A DNA stretch of 64,000 nt from Rhodosorus marinus (taxonomy: Eukaryota > Rhodophyta > Stylonematophyceae > Stylonematales > Stylonemataceae), in contig JAMWBK010000004.1 of NCBI GenBank assembly GCA_029953675.1, forward strand, positions 2,666,001 through 2,730,000, in the 5' to 3' direction. Under the pieces are notes generated by a model. That model was not told the origin of the DNA and did no database searches. It saw only the letters and a program-made list of their open reading frames with translations. Numbering within the stretch: position 1 is the first letter of the stretch; each line of letters starts with the position of its first letter. Below, piece by piece: positions 10,246-22,205 of the stretch. The position numbers and the translations under genes were made by a program.

Positions 10246-12258
10246 TTCTCGACGAAATTATTAAAGGCTTGTTCTTGTGGTATTTGGTGGAAATGCGTTC
10301 CCATGTTGCCCACAATCGTATACACAAGAATATCAACTATTTCGCGAGCGTCTCCGGGTCTCTCGACGAAAGTCGCCCTCTGTGACAAAACGAATGCCAG
10401 CTTGTACTAGAAACTGTTGTGTTCTTATGCCACTCAGGGTTCAGAAAAGCTTGGACAACTTGAGCTCTAGTCGACTAAGCTTTGGATGCAGTTCAGTTTA
10501 GCACGGATGCTATTGAGGACTTGACGAACGTGACGACTCTTGTTATGCACAGGGTGATAATAGGAAATGCTTAATTGACCTACAGATTCTCTGGAAGATT
10601 TTTGGTCTGTGCGACAACTTGGCTACTCACTCGCGCGGAGCGTGAACGTATTCTGGTTTGTCCGGCTGGCACCGACGGCGGGAAAGGCCTTGCAGCTTTC
10701 CTTTTGCTCAACAAGCTGTGAGGGGCTGAGAAGAGAACATGCAATCGGGGTGCATGTAACTCAACCGGCCCACTTCCTGGCACCTGAGCCGCATGCGAGA
10801 GCTACTGGGCGTTGAATGTTCTCACAGCTAGCTATCAACAGGTTTTGATGCCGAGTACAGCTCAAACTTGGACGTATCGTACGCAAATACTGTCCCATCC
10901 TAAATGTATACCTTGCAACCCTCTTCCTACTGGGCACACGCTCATCCAGGACCCACAAAAACCCGCTAGTCGATGAAATATCACGGCTCAGCATAAAAAA
11001 AAACAACAGGGAAATTTTCTACACTCTCACCTCGTGCCAAGCATGAGCGTACTAATAGTACATACACAACATAGTACAAACCTGAGAATCCCTTCCAATA
11101 TTCAGACCTTTGGTCCAGTGGCTGGCGATAGCTGGAATGCGGAATAGGCAAATCCACAAAAGCAACCAAGAAAAAAAAAAAAGAATTCCTGGCCCTGCGA
11201 TCCGAGCGGTCCCACATTCCACACGACTCCTAAGAAAAACACTCCCGGTCAAAAATCCGGGGTAGGAGCAGAAGTAAACGAATTCGATTCGTACGGTAAT
11301 TTTATTATTAAAAAGGGTAAATGCGGCGATCAAAGAGGAATTATCCCACCCCTTTGCAAATTTCGTCGTATCTAGAAAATTTTTTTTCCGCTCCTCCAAG
11401 TCCAATACAAACTGTCATGGTTCGGTTCTCTAGACACGTGCAGAGTCTTAATTGGATTAATGTAGCAGATTAACTGATACATTACCTTTTTTTTTTGGTT
11501 GAGAAATATTTTCCATCCTTTGATGAAATCATGTCAGGAGGAGGCAACCCTAGAGACAACGCTAAGAGGGGGGTAAACCTACGCCTTGTTGTCCTGACAT
11601 CTGAAAAGGAATTCATTTGTAATTAATCTGCAATTTTCTATACGTATCTAAGAATAGAACAGCAGCCGATATCCAAAGAAGAAGATCCGGTGGTTGTAGA
11701 ACAGACAAAAAACAATCATAATTCACAAGATAAGGGGGAGGGCGGAGGGAAGGGGGGAGGTAGGCTCGTAAGTAAACAGCAACGCGTCCTTTAATTAAAC
11801 TCGAATTCAAGTTTCTGTACTTTTTAGTAGTTTTTTAGAGGTGAAGGGGAGAAATTATTTTTTTTGTTGTAGAGTCACGAAAGAGGACTTTGGTCCTAAT
11901 TAGCTGGTTTTGGCAATGAAAAAGATTTTAGAAAGTTATGTTTAATATTTTTTGATAATCTAGTATTCGAAGGAAGTTCTGACAGTGAGGCGGTGCTGGG
12001 TTGGGCGTATAAATTGGAGTGGAGAGTTGAGGTCTGGACAGCAGAGTGGGTAGTTCACAAGGGGACGATCTGGAGCGGAGAGTACTTGGGCTGTATGCGG
12101 AAGGGTGGTGGGGTTGTGGGTAGTGTTGGTGTTGAGGACGTTCTGATTTTGAGGACTTTGGGGTGTGGGGGGGGGGAGGGGGGATTGTCAGTGGCTCTGA
12201 GGAGGAGATTCTGTGGAGTTTACGAGTGAAGTTGTTGTGTTGCTCTAGTTTTTGAGGA
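10246..12258. other. Intergenic between the two SNARE paralogues
   Basis: Two kb with only weak ORFs. The largest (reverse, 11052-11405, 117 codons) has one hydrophobic stretch but no recognisable domain, and I do not call it. A complementary pair (ATGTCAGGA near 11531 and TCCTGACAT near 11592) can form a loose stem. From about 11990 the strand becomes G/T-rich up to the second SNARE start. Confidence 0.55.
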
Positions 12259-12951
12259 ATGGGTCGGAATAGTGGTGAGGATCATGTGAGGTATGTCTCA
12301 ATTGCGAGGCAGCTGGACTTGCTGCCTGTTGCAGAGTACAAGATTCCGAACGGTGGGAGGATTCCAACGGTGATGTTTGAGGACAGGGTGGACAAGATCA
12401 TGCGGAGCGGCAGGGTTCGTGAGACGAGCCGGCTGACCGTTCTTGACAATGAGGTCGGAAGCATCCACTTTGAGAGCGAGGGAGATTACGTTTTTCTGGT
12501 GTTCACCCAGAACGAGTACCCTCAGCGAGCTGCGTTCAAGCTTCTCGGGGAGATCAAAAAGGAATATCTGAGCCTTTATGAAGAGGAGGGTCTGACAACT
12601 CAGCCGTTGGAGCTTTCTGAAGCCTGCACTCCGTTCATGAAGCAACTTTGCGCAGAGTTTAACGTTCTTCATAATGTAGATCAGCTAACTGAAACTAAAG
12701 ACCTCGTTGAAGAGGTGAAGGAGCAAATGCAGGACAATCTGGAAGCTGCTGTGAACAGGGGCGAGATGCTGGACGACCTTCTGATGCAGGCCGAGAATCT
12801 GAACACTGAGGCGGGTGCCTTCCGTGCGACAGCGAGCAGCGCGAAGACGAAGTTCTGGAAGCAGAATATGAGGCTTCTGATCATTATTGCGGTGCTAGTG
12901 ATTGTTCTGATTTTGGCGATCGTGATACCCCTCGCCGTCAGGAACTCGTGA
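12259..12951 (+). CDS. Longin-domain R-SNARE, intronless paralogue
   Basis: A single exon of 230 residues. The longin domain (about 5-120) shares with the upstream copy the blocks VGSIHFESEGDYVFL and NEYPQRAAFKLL. It is followed by the SNARE helix, with canonical zero-layer Arg167 in AVNRGEML, and a C-terminal anchor of about 22 hydrophobic residues (LLIIIAVLVIVLILAIVIPLAV). It is a vesicle fusion SNARE of the VAMP7/VAMP72 type. The two copies lie head to tail; this one lacks both introns, so it could be a retrocopy or an old duplicate that lost introns. The sequences have diverged well beyond a recent duplication. Confidence 0.92.
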   Translation: MGRNSGEDHVRYVSIARQLDLLPVAEYKIPNGGRIPTVMFEDRVDKIMRSGRVRETSRLTVLDNEVGSIHFESEGDYVFLVFTQNEYPQRAAFKLLGEIKKEYLSLYEEEGLTTQPLELSEACTPFMKQLCAEFNVLHNVDQLTETKDLVEEVKEQMQDNLEAAVNRGEMLDDLLMQAENLNTEAGAFRATASSAKTKFWKQNMRLLIIIAVLVIVLILAIVIPLAVRNS

Positions 12952-13331
12952 GACTTTGCCGGAGCTCGTTCTCAAGTACCTAGGCGATGATAATTATGTG
13001 GTGTATAGTATATCTGTTTCGGGTTATATAAAGCGAAGCAACTTCAATTGGAAGCTTGGAAACTGTTTTGATTTCGCATCCCAGCGCTAAAGCTTTGCAG
13101 TGCGGCCATGTGGTCCGAGCAAGCTTGTTCCAAATCTGCCGTTACCAGTCCTGGTTGCTGCAGCTAGTTCCAATGGACCTATTCGGTTGTTTAGCCCAAT
13201 GCTCGACGGGCTGCAGACTAACGCACCCCTTCAGCGGGCTTTTCAATAGCATGAGTAAGAATCTCTTTAATAAATTCGCATTGAACTCTTTATACTCAAT
13301 GTCAAACTCCTCCGATCTGTACAATACCAAC
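12952..13331. other. Intergenic, convergent 3' flanks
   Basis: About 380 bp between convergent genes. It should hold both 3' UTRs; an AATAAA-like string lies near 13269. Nothing else is recognised. Confidence 0.6.
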
Positions 13332-14302
13332 CTAGTAGTTGGCTTCATAGTGTGACACGAACTCCTCTCGAGAAATAATACTGTTCTTCTTGGTATCAAC
13401 GATCGAAAACACCACCATCGCATCCGCCAACTGCAGATGAACGCCTAATGTTTGCATTGCTCGAACAAACTCGTTTACGTCAAGAGATCCATTTCCGTCC
13501 ACATCGAAAGCGCGAAAGGCGGCCAACGCCCTCTCCCTCTTTGTCCCTTCCGGCGGTACCGGTCCTCTTCCGACTCCTGGAGGCGGTGGAGGGGGAAACG
13601 CTTGGTGATGTGGCGGCGGTGGAGGGGGATACGGATGGTGATGTGGCGGCGGTGGTCGACGTGAATAGGTTTGTTGTGGCTGTTGGGGTGGCCCCTGTGC
13701 AGTCGACCAAGTACTCGCTGCTTGCGGATTAGTTGGTGGGGCACCAGCAATTGCGTCCTGACTCGGGCGGGGATAATTTCCCGCAGGCGGTGGATATCCG
13801 TAAACCGGGTAACCAGGCGGGGGTCCGTACGCCGGAGCGGGAACCCCATAATTCTGAGCTGGGTCAGTCGTAAACCAACTCCCTGTTGGATTGCCCTGTG
13901 GTACGCTCCCGTTCGTATAGTTGTAACCCGCTTGACCATACAGAGGTTGCCCCTGAACTGATTGTTGATGAGGAGCAAGAGGAGCAGCAGCGTTCGCTTG
14001 TCTCGCGCTGCTCGTTGGAAGCGGTTGCCTAGTGTCTGACATATGTGCAGGTGGGCTTGGTGCCGTCGCAGCAGGATACTGATCCGGAGAGTTCATCCCA
14101 CCCTGCGGATAAATTAAGTCTGTTGAACCGAACACGAAAAAGCTTTTTAGCATGGATACGGAATCAGAACATCCGCGGGCAAAACCAAAACAAAACTCAG
14201 CTTACCAGCTGGAGGTGCACTAGGCTGTCTACGCATACCAGCTTCCCCAGCGTTGTCATACCCATAGTAATTCTGACCACCCCCGTCTCCGTTCCCGCTC
14301 AT
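13332..14302 (-). CDS. Proline-rich EF-hand protein (penta-EF-hand-like)
   Basis: Two exons, 14302-14206 and 14119-13332, phase 1, 86-bp intron; 294 residues starting MSGNGDGGGQNYYGYDN. About 220 residues are low complexity, rich in Pro, Gly, Tyr and Gln, with PPPGYP-type repeats and runs of proline and histidine. The C terminus has one good EF-hand (AFDVDGNGSLDVNEF, canonical loop acids) and a second, degenerate one (VDTKKNSIISREEF) in which several Ca2+ ligands are missing. Pro/Gly/Tyr-rich tails before EF-hands are typical of ALG-2/sorcin-like calcium sensors, but only two hands remain here. The likely role is Ca2+-dependent protein binding; the partner is unknown. Confidence 0.85.
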
Positions 14303-16649
14303 CACAGAACGGCTTCAAAACAAACAAAAAAAAGGAGCTAAGATCACCCAGCCAACAGTTCAACGAAAACTTCAGCGCTCCGGCCTCTCTCTTCAAGCTT
14401 CCTTCTTGCTAGAAAACCAAATCCAAGAACCACCGTAACATCCCCTTCTCCAAAATCCAAAATTCACTTCCCAAAGACCAACGCCACCCTACCCAGTCCT
14501 TTCCAACTGGCTCTGACCTGTCCTCACATCATGTACGAGTTCCCCAATATCCAATATTGAATAACAAAAAAATACATTGTATGTCCAATAGTTTCTACTT
14601 AAGAGAACTTCCAGCCAATAAAAAGTAATATCCTCATGAACTGTTCTAAATATAACAATATAGATATCACTTCAACCAATGGTTAGCAAGTTTTCTAACA
14701 TGGCAGTGGTGCTGATGTAAGGTCCATTAGAATTGCTTTTTTGAAAGTTTCTTTATAAAGAATTCGAAATATTTGATGTGGCACTTGTTATTGGTTTATA
14801 AGGAATTTTTGTTAATTTATTAGCTAATTCTTCTTTTAAAAGTCAACAACTTTTTAACGAATGACGAAGACCAATTTAGGTCAGATATCATACATATCAC
14901 CGTATGCATGGGGCATGCCACAATTACCACCAATAGAGGAATAGCTTAGATTTCAACGGTTTTGTTGCCTCATCGGTTCCAGGCCGCAATCATATCGACG
15001 ATTTCAACCGGTACATAAGGATTCTGATGCCCCAACGATTGAACCAACGGCTTGGTTGGTAGCAGAGGCGAGAAGCTCGCCTGTCAACGCCCTATGAAGA
15101 GCAGTTGCGTCTCAAGAATTTGTTTTCACCATACGAATGAGCCTCAAGATATTGTATTGTAGTTGTATTGAAGTCGTCAGTTTGGGAGGGTTGAGTCTCA
15201 CTGTCCCATTGCCCCGGGGCGCACCTTACCGCACACTGGCTTGGACATCGGTGTGGGAGGGTGTGTTGAAGATTGCGGTCTGGATTGATCCATACGATAA
15301 ACGAGGAGGCAATGACAGTACACGGAGTCTTTCACATTGATTGTCCCTGTTCCTTTGTGTGACTGCTACCTGAATAGCACTGGACTCTAAAAGTAAAACA
15401 CCTGCACGGCAATGGCAACTTGACTCGATACATAAGTAGTGAACTCTGCTCGTGATTCATAAGAGCAGGGTTGGCAGTCTCCGAGTAAAGTCAGTCAGCC
15501 GTGGGGAACATTCTGAGGGGAACCCTCTTGAGTAAAAAGTGCTACAATCACTTTCTGTCGTATCGATCTGACCTGGGGACGAGCCAGAGTTGTTGGTCGA
15601 TACCAGAATACTTATTCGGATCTAGAAGTGCAGATTCGTGGGCGTGGTACGTTGTTGTCGACCGCGACGAGGCCGCGCGGAGAAATTCGATGGGCGCTTT
15701 CGAGTGTCATAATCGAGACCCGAAACTACATTAGATGCTTGCCCTAGATACTTGATGACAGGCGCTTAGATGTGATCCAGCTATCAGGCCTCGAGCCCCA
15801 AAACCTCCTTCGCTTGGTGGCGCTCAGGAAGTCAATCCCGCTGTATATCTTGGGTCTCGGCTTTGATCTAAGAGTCAGACACATTCCGTCTGTACCACTC
15901 TACTGATGTGATGATCTCCGCCCCTGCTCAACTTCACTGTAGGGCGGTCGATAAACGTAACAGGATCCACACGAAACGTACCGCCGAGGGTCAGGGAGAC
16001 TTCAACGGACCTGCAAAAACAAAGGCGCAAGACCGAGCGCTATCATATCAGATCCTTGTGAGGTTGATCCACTTAGATCATGATTAACTGTCCACGTTCA
16101 TATCCCTCATGTTATCATCGAAGTCACCAGTTCCAGCCTCCGCAGGAATCCTGATACTCCATCTTCCCCTTCACAAGCAGTTTTTAGAGTTTAAACACTA
16201 TTATACAGTAAATACAGTTATAAATATAACAAATTTAGGTATACTTGTACAATAGATCACAATGTCGAGATTGTCCCGGAAAGATGTTCAAGTTTTGGGA
16301 AGGAAAGGCTGACTCTTTTGCTGAGATGAGGAATTAGGCCGGTAATGGCCGATGATACCTCGAAGATTTCTTTTTTGGTATATTTCATGCGGGCGACCCT
16401 AATACCTCGAATTACTGCTTGAGAGAAGTTTCTTGAAGTTGTTACCTGCTTTAACATGGGTTTGATGTATTTTGGGTGGGTGGGGGGGGAAGTGGGGAGA
16501 GAAGGATGCGGGAAAGGGCGGTGTTGGAATGGTTTTGATTCGAAGTTGAGAAGCTTTGCTTGAACTAGTTCCGTCGATAGGTTGTGCCTGTTTTGGGCAG
16601 GTTTCTTTTTTTTGTTGGAAAGAGCTAGTGTGGAATTAATTGTGTAAAG
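14303..16649. other. Intergenic between divergent genes
   Basis: About 2.3 kb. A reverse frame of 276 codons at 16257-17087 is mostly the shadow of the SRP54 gene and its leader and is not called. The 14.5-14.9 kb part is A/T-rich. No repeat of note and no RNA gene recognised. Confidence 0.6.
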
Positions 16650-18440
16650 ATGGCAATCGGGTTTTTGAGTCCAGCCCCGCTTCCGCTGCGTGCGAGAGGA
16701 CTTGGTACTGATGTTGGAATCAGTTCTTGCAGGCGTAGCAGATTTGCGTTTGAGATGCCCAAGCATCGTGCGAGGCCTCTCACAACGCGGATGATGTTCG
16801 ATCAGTTGATTGATACTATGGACTCCACAGTGAAGAAACTGAGAGGTAGGTGTCATGAAGCACAGGAAGACAGATGAGGGAACAGGAGATTTTATCTTAA
16901 TTTTATGGGGGTTTGTGTAGGTGCGGACAAAATCACTGAGAAGAACGTTGACAGGACTCTGAAAGACGTAAAACGAGCAATGCTGGATGCCGATGTTAAT
17001 CTGAAAGTTGTGAATAAGCTGATCAAGCGCGTGAAGGAGAGAGCGATAGGCGAAGCAGTGATAGCTGGAGTTGAACCAGGACAACAACTTATCAAAATCA
17101 TGTATGACGAACTCACTTCAACGATGGGTCAAAAGGAGACTCTTCTTGCCAGAAGAGAGGAGGGTCCCACTGTAATACTGCTTTCGGGTCTTCAAGGTGC
17201 TGGAAAGACCACAGCTGCAGCAAAGCTCGCCCTGTACTGCAAGAAAGAGGATCCACCACGAAAGGTGCTGCTGGTTGCTGCGGATGTTTATCGACCTGCT
17301 GCTATCGAACAGCTAGAAATTCTCGGCAAACAAACGGAAACTACTGTATACTCACTTGGAAAGGATGAATCCCCGGTTAAGATCGCCAAGGAAGCTATCA
17401 ACAACGCCAAAATGCAAGGGTTCGACACAGTTATTATCGACACAGCTGGTCGACAGGTTATCGATGACGCGCTGATGACAGAACTCAAGCAGATCAAGGA
17501 GGTTTCTGATCCTGACGAAGTCCTGCTCGTTGTCGACGCAATGACCGGTCAGGAAGCGGCTAATTTGACGAAGGCTTTCAACGATGCCGTTGGTATTACT
17601 GGGGCCATTTTATCGAAGATGGATGGAGATTCTAGAGGTGGAGCTGCGTTATCCGTGCAAGAGGTCTCGGGACAGCCGATCAAGTTCATTGGAATCGGAG
17701 AGAAGGTGGAGAAGCTGGACATATTCTATCCTGAGCGTATGGCATCGAGAATTTTGGGAATGGGAGACGTTCTTTCCTTTGTGGAAAAAGCACAGGAAAA
17801 AGTTGACGAGAAGAAGGCCGTGGAGATGACAAAGAAGATGATGGAAAAGAAGTTCAACTTCCAAGATTTCATTGATCAGGCCAAGATTGTCAACTCGATG
17901 GGGTCTCTTGGGGGTATGATGAAATTGATGCCTGGCGTTCCAAAAGTTAAACAGTCTGAGTTGAGAGCTGCAGAGGATCGGCTGAAGGTGAGCATTAATT
18001 GGAGTACCTTACTGAAAGCATGATTCACCGCCTGGTTGAGTGCAGTCTGTTCATTAACTCTAGACTTTCCTTCTACGGCTGCACTGTAAATATAGAAATC
18101 CACGGTCATGATACAATCGATGACGCCCAAGGAGAGGCAGAACCCTGACCTGCTAATCACCGATAGGACTGCTCAGAGCAGGTTGAGGAGGATTGCGAAA
18201 GGGTCAGGGAACACCATGGAACAGGCGAAGAGCCTCATTTCTGACTTCAAGAAAATGCGAGAAATGATGTCCGCGATGAGCAACCAAATGGTCCAGACGA
18301 ATGCCGATGGTTCAATAAGCCAGCGGATGCCTGGGGACGGACCAGCAGGAAATAGGAAGGCGCGGAGGAAGAGTGGGAAGAAATCGAATTCCAGCTCAAA
18401 TGCAAACGCAAGGGGATTCGGCGGTTTTGGAAAGCGATAG
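16650..18440 (+). CDS. cpSRP54: Chloroplast-type signal recognition particle GTPase SRP54
   Basis: Three exons, 16650-16845, 16921-17987 and 18096-18440, give 535 residues. A leader of about 45 residues (MAIGFLSPAPLPLRARGLG, Arg/Ser-rich) looks like a plastid transit peptide. Then come the N helical domain, the GTPase G domain with GLQGAGKTT, DVYRPAA, DTAGR and SKMDGDSRGG, and the Met-rich M domain (MGSLGGMMKLMPGVP; MIQSMTPKERQNPDLL). It binds hydrophobic segments of nascent or imported thylakoid proteins and hands them to FtsY and Alb3. The first splice joins R-G-A-D and the last joins LK to KSTV, restoring the family sequence. The tail is basic (KARRKSGKK, ending GFGGFGKR). It is convergent with the TPR gene, 274 bp away. 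Confidence 0.93.
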
Positions 18441-18714
18441 ATGAGTTCCGCGGGGTAGTCGGTCTTTCTAACGTATAACTTGAATTTTTGCGTGTTTGCA
18501 CTGCGGCACCTACCCCGGACGTCCTGGACAAAACCAAAGATGTGAATGACCACGGGCATCCTGAGATGCAAGCAGTTCGATTTCCGTCGTCACAGAGAAA
18601 GTACTTTATTTTTGTAAAACCTCCGGGACCCGACTATGTGCAAAAGTTGTAACTCCCCCATGATGCTACCCAGCCTTACCACTCCAATGAGCTTTTGAGT
18701 TAGTTAAGAGTTTT

Positions 18715-20740
18715 TCATGCGGATACCAAACTCAAGGCGCACAGACACGATGCTCGGACTTCTACATTGGTCTCTGCTCGAATATCTCTCAGCTTTCTAT
18801 CGATCTGCTCTTTTTCCAGTTTGGACGCTTCGTCATCCTTCCTGGCCAAACAGTCTCTAAGGCCGACAAGGGACCATACGTTGTTCGGATTACCAACTCC
18901 ACGCCGAGCAGGACGCAGGTCAGCACGGTAGACCTTCTCGGCTCGTTCGTACTCGCCTTGTTCCAACAAGAAGGCTCCTAGTGGGTGTCTGGGAGGCATC
19001 ATCCACCCCCATGGCTCATCGTAAAGAAGTCCTTCGTAGTGCCTTACGGATTCCTCCAGAGATTCATAAGCTTCTTCAAACTTGCCTGTAAATTGAGGAA
19101 AACGACCCCATTAGATGTCATCTCCCAACAACAGGGTCCAAGCACGGAGCAGACCGATGGCGACTGTACCTTCTCTATAATGAATCTCTCCAACGGCGAA
19201 TCCCTCTGCAATCTCCAATACAACCGAGCACAGGTTGTTAAGCATCCTTCTCGTTTCTGGGATTTTGGCTCTCAATTCACGGAACCTCGAGAGAGTTTCT
19301 TTCGCCTTTTCCACCTCTCTCAGTGACGCATAAGCTACAGTCTTTGAGTACGCGACTATGGTTGAAACAAACGGATACAGCTCCTGCGGTTCAGGGTAAG
19401 GCTCGTTGATAATCTGTGCATGATCAGAGGACAATGCGCAGAACGAATTTCATCAGCAGTTGGTTCACAGCTCGGTTTGAGCACGTTCATAACTTCAGAT
19501 AAGGAGTTTGGGTCTTACCGTTTCCCATTTTCCGAACCTTACGAGCACATGGTACCTCGTGGTGAGAAATCCTTCAAACCAGTCCGCCTTTTCTGGCACA
19601 TGAAGAATCTCAACGGGAAAGTTTTCACGTATGTCACGTGCAGCGTCGATTGCCGACTGGAAGTCCCCAAGCATCATCCCCGCGTAGACGATGAAGTGCA
19701 CGGTGTGGAGCCTATATAGAAGGTACCAATTCATCGATCCACGTGCATCGCACCACTTCTTATCCACAATTTGTGCTTTTTTGTTGACCTTCAAACATTC
19801 CGCGTAACGTCCGAGCAGGATGTCGATATGCGCCGGCATATGGAAGAGATGTCCGGAGTCGGGCACTTGCCCGTTTCGAATAGGTTCGCTGGGGAGCAGA
19901 GCAACTTCAGGCGTCGTAGACATCTCCATACAATGAACGTAGTAATGGCAGAGACCAGGATGAGTCGGATCTGCGGCCAGTGCTTTCTCGAGGACCTGAA
20001 AAATCGCACCAAAAAGAAGATCCTTCAACTCAAAACTCCATCCGAACTTGCTGAAAATGGCGTTCGTTGCTCACCTGTCTGGCTATCTTAGCTTCTTCAA
20101 TTGGTTCACAGGTATCCATGTCATACAATTGCCAGGGGCTAATCTGTATGAGTGACTCGGTGTACAGCGCAGCGATATGTGAGTTGTCAGGGAACCTATC
20201 GTAGACTTTCTCCATCTCAGCTTGGTATGCTTTATCCAATCTAGCGCGTTGCTCAGTTTCTGGTTCGTAAGATGACTCAAACCGGGCCTTGATCGCTATC
20301 ACAAGCGCCTGCTCGAGCGCCGTCCCTGCACCAGCCTCCAACAGCTCAGTCGCCTTTTCCAGGTGCTGACAAGCCAACTATATTGACCGAAAAACGCTCG
20401 TCAAACATCAAGATACAAATATCTCTCTACTCCACAGGATGCTTCCTACCTTGTTTGAGGGGAATTCCTCAATAGCCATCTCGGGCAGATTGTAGTTTGG
20501 GCTGTTAGCCCAAGCCATAGCCCAGTGAGCCATCAGGCACTCAGGATCGGCACTGGCGGCTTTCTGAAAGCAGAGAATCGCTTCCTCATGGTTAAACCCG
20601 AAGGACCAGTTCACTCCACGATCAAACCAGCGCTGAGCCTCCTCGCTAACTGTTGATACCTTCCATGTCATCGACCCAAGATCAAACCCATATTCATCCT
20701 CAACCTTGGGACTACAGCACTCAGTCATTGCTACCACCAT
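18715..20740 (-). CDS. TPR-repeat protein of unknown function
   Basis: Five exons, 20740-20450, 20377-20075, 19995-19519, 19413-19170 and 19085-18715, with 72-105-bp introns, close in frame at 561 residues. An alternative ATG lies at 20728. Recognisable TPR-like units include NHEEAILCFQKAASADPECLMAHW, HIDILLGRYAECLKVNKKAQ, GKFEEAYESLEESVRHYEGL and GEYERAEKVYRADL. The combination of DEPWGWMMPPRHPLGAFLL with a following TPR resembles a family of solenoid proteins known from bacteria and algae, so ancient transfer is possible. No catalytic domain, signal or membrane segment is seen. It probably acts as a binding scaffold. Fragments of exons 1 and 2 recur, broken, at 21.6-22.0 kb. Confidence 0.85.
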
Positions 20741-21572
20741 TGAGAAAAACAATAATAACCAAAGCCCCTCCTCTCTCTCTCCTTCTCTAAGATAGACTCA
20801 CCCTCATTCTATGTCCTTCAAAAAAAAGTTATCGTAATCTTCAACAAACGAAAACACAACCCTCACCATTCCCACCCACCCCAACCACCCTCCCACTCTC
20901 CCTCAGAACAACAGCAAGTCCTCTTTTTTATATTTGTACACCCAAAAACCTCCCGACCCACGGCAACCGCAAAAGAAATTTCAAACAAACTCGATATTTA
21001 ATCCAATAAAAACTAATAAAATAGATTTTATCAATCAATATACTTCAAAGTACACTTTTCATTTGATTAAACTATATCAATTAGAAAATAAATTGACAAA
21101 CAGGATTTTTTACTTTTCAACAGAAAAAATGATTTAAGGGGGGTGCTAAAAACAGGGAGATTGTTATTTGTTTAGTTCTAGTTTAAGGCTCGCTAAATTC
21201 GATACTAGGTTTTCCCCCAACCCTTCCACCCCCCTTTTTGTTATCATCCATCGCCTTCCTCGGGCGGCAGGGAATTTGATCTATCAAAAGTGACAATTGG
21301 AAGGAGGCTATTTTGTTATTGTTTCGGACCCTCGCTAAATAGTGAATTTTCGATGTTTCTAGATTGGGTACGTATGAAAGGAGGATTTTTTTGCAATCCC
21401 GTCTGATGGGCAAGAAGATGGACTTCTTTGGTGAGAACAACATCGGATGATATAGCTTTTTTAGGAATAAATTTAGACACGGATTCTAATCTTTTCCATA
21501 CGAAAAAGGGCGATCCATTGATAGGTGTCAGCGTGGAAGGAGGAGCCGGGAAGGGGGGGGGGTTGTTCAAGT

Positions 21573-21689
21573 CATAGCCCAGTCGGCCATCAGGCATTCA
21601 GGATCCGCACTGACGACTTTCTGAAAGCAGAGAATCGCTTTCTCATGGTTAAAACCGGAACGACTAGTTTTGCTCCACGATCAAACCGG
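21573..21689 (-). pseudogene. Broken copy of TPR-gene exon 1 segment
   Basis: This stretch matches 20516-20630 (inside exon 1 of the TPR gene) almost base for base over blocks such as TTTCTGAAAGCAGAGAATCG and CCACGATCAAACC, with scattered substitutions and small length changes. It has the same orientation as the parent, lacks the start region and has no continuing frame. Confidence 0.85.
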
Positions 21690-21787
21690 TAGGGAGAAGA
21701 ATTTGAGCTCGAGGAGGAGTCCACCGAAGACGCGGAAAGCGAAGAGGAGTCGGACGACGATGAGGAAGCAGACGATTCAGGTGATGC

Positions 21788-21953
21788 CTTCCTATGGAGT
21801 GTAGAGAGAGATTTGTATCTTGATGTTTGACAAGCGGTTTTCGGTCTATGTAGTTGGCTCTTCAGCACCTGGAAAAGGCGACTGAGCCGTTGGAGGATGG
21901 TGCAGGGACGGAGCTCGAGCAAGGCGCTTGTGCTAGCGATCACGGCCCGGGTG
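21788..21953 (+). pseudogene. Broken copy of TPR-gene intron 1 and exon 2, inverted
   Basis: On the plus strand this matches the reverse-strand parent from intron 1 into exon 2 (parent about 20446-20285): blocks ATTTGTATCTTGATGTTTGA, CAGCACCTGGAAAAGGCGAC and GGTGCAGGGACGG. Because the intron is copied, this is a DNA-level duplication and not a retrocopy. Its orientation is opposite to the neighbouring exon 1 fragment, so at least one inversion followed. The frame breaks after about 25 residues of homology. Confidence 0.87.
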
Positions 21954-22186
21954 AGGAGAAAGGGTGGGGCGGGAGGGAGTGTTTGGACTATTTTTTTTTT
22001 TTCGCCATTTTAGTGGGCGAACTAAACGAAATTTTGGACGAGCATTCGTTTTTTTTTGAGGGTGGTGCGTTTCGAACTATTTGGAAACGTCAATTTTTGT
22101 TTTAGAAATTCTATTGTTTTTGATGATTTGGAAAGAAGGCTAAAATTACTGGTTTTGTGAGGAGTCAGTAAATCAGTAATTGGTTT

Positions 22187-22205
22187 TTATTATTATTATT
22201 ATTGA
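22187..22205. repeat. (ATT)n microsatellite
   Basis: A short run of TTA/ATT units in intergenic DNA. Confidence 0.8.

Noticed and set aside
14209-14302. EF-hand gene starting at the downstream in-frame Met (GGMNSPDQ) only
   Set aside because: A good upstream exon with ATG at 14302 and a GTAAGC donor joins in phase to an AACAG acceptor, so the longer model is preferred.
16257-17087. Reverse-strand ORF of 276 codons
   Set aside because: It overlaps the conserved SRP54 exons on the other strand and has no recognisable domain; it is a shadow frame.
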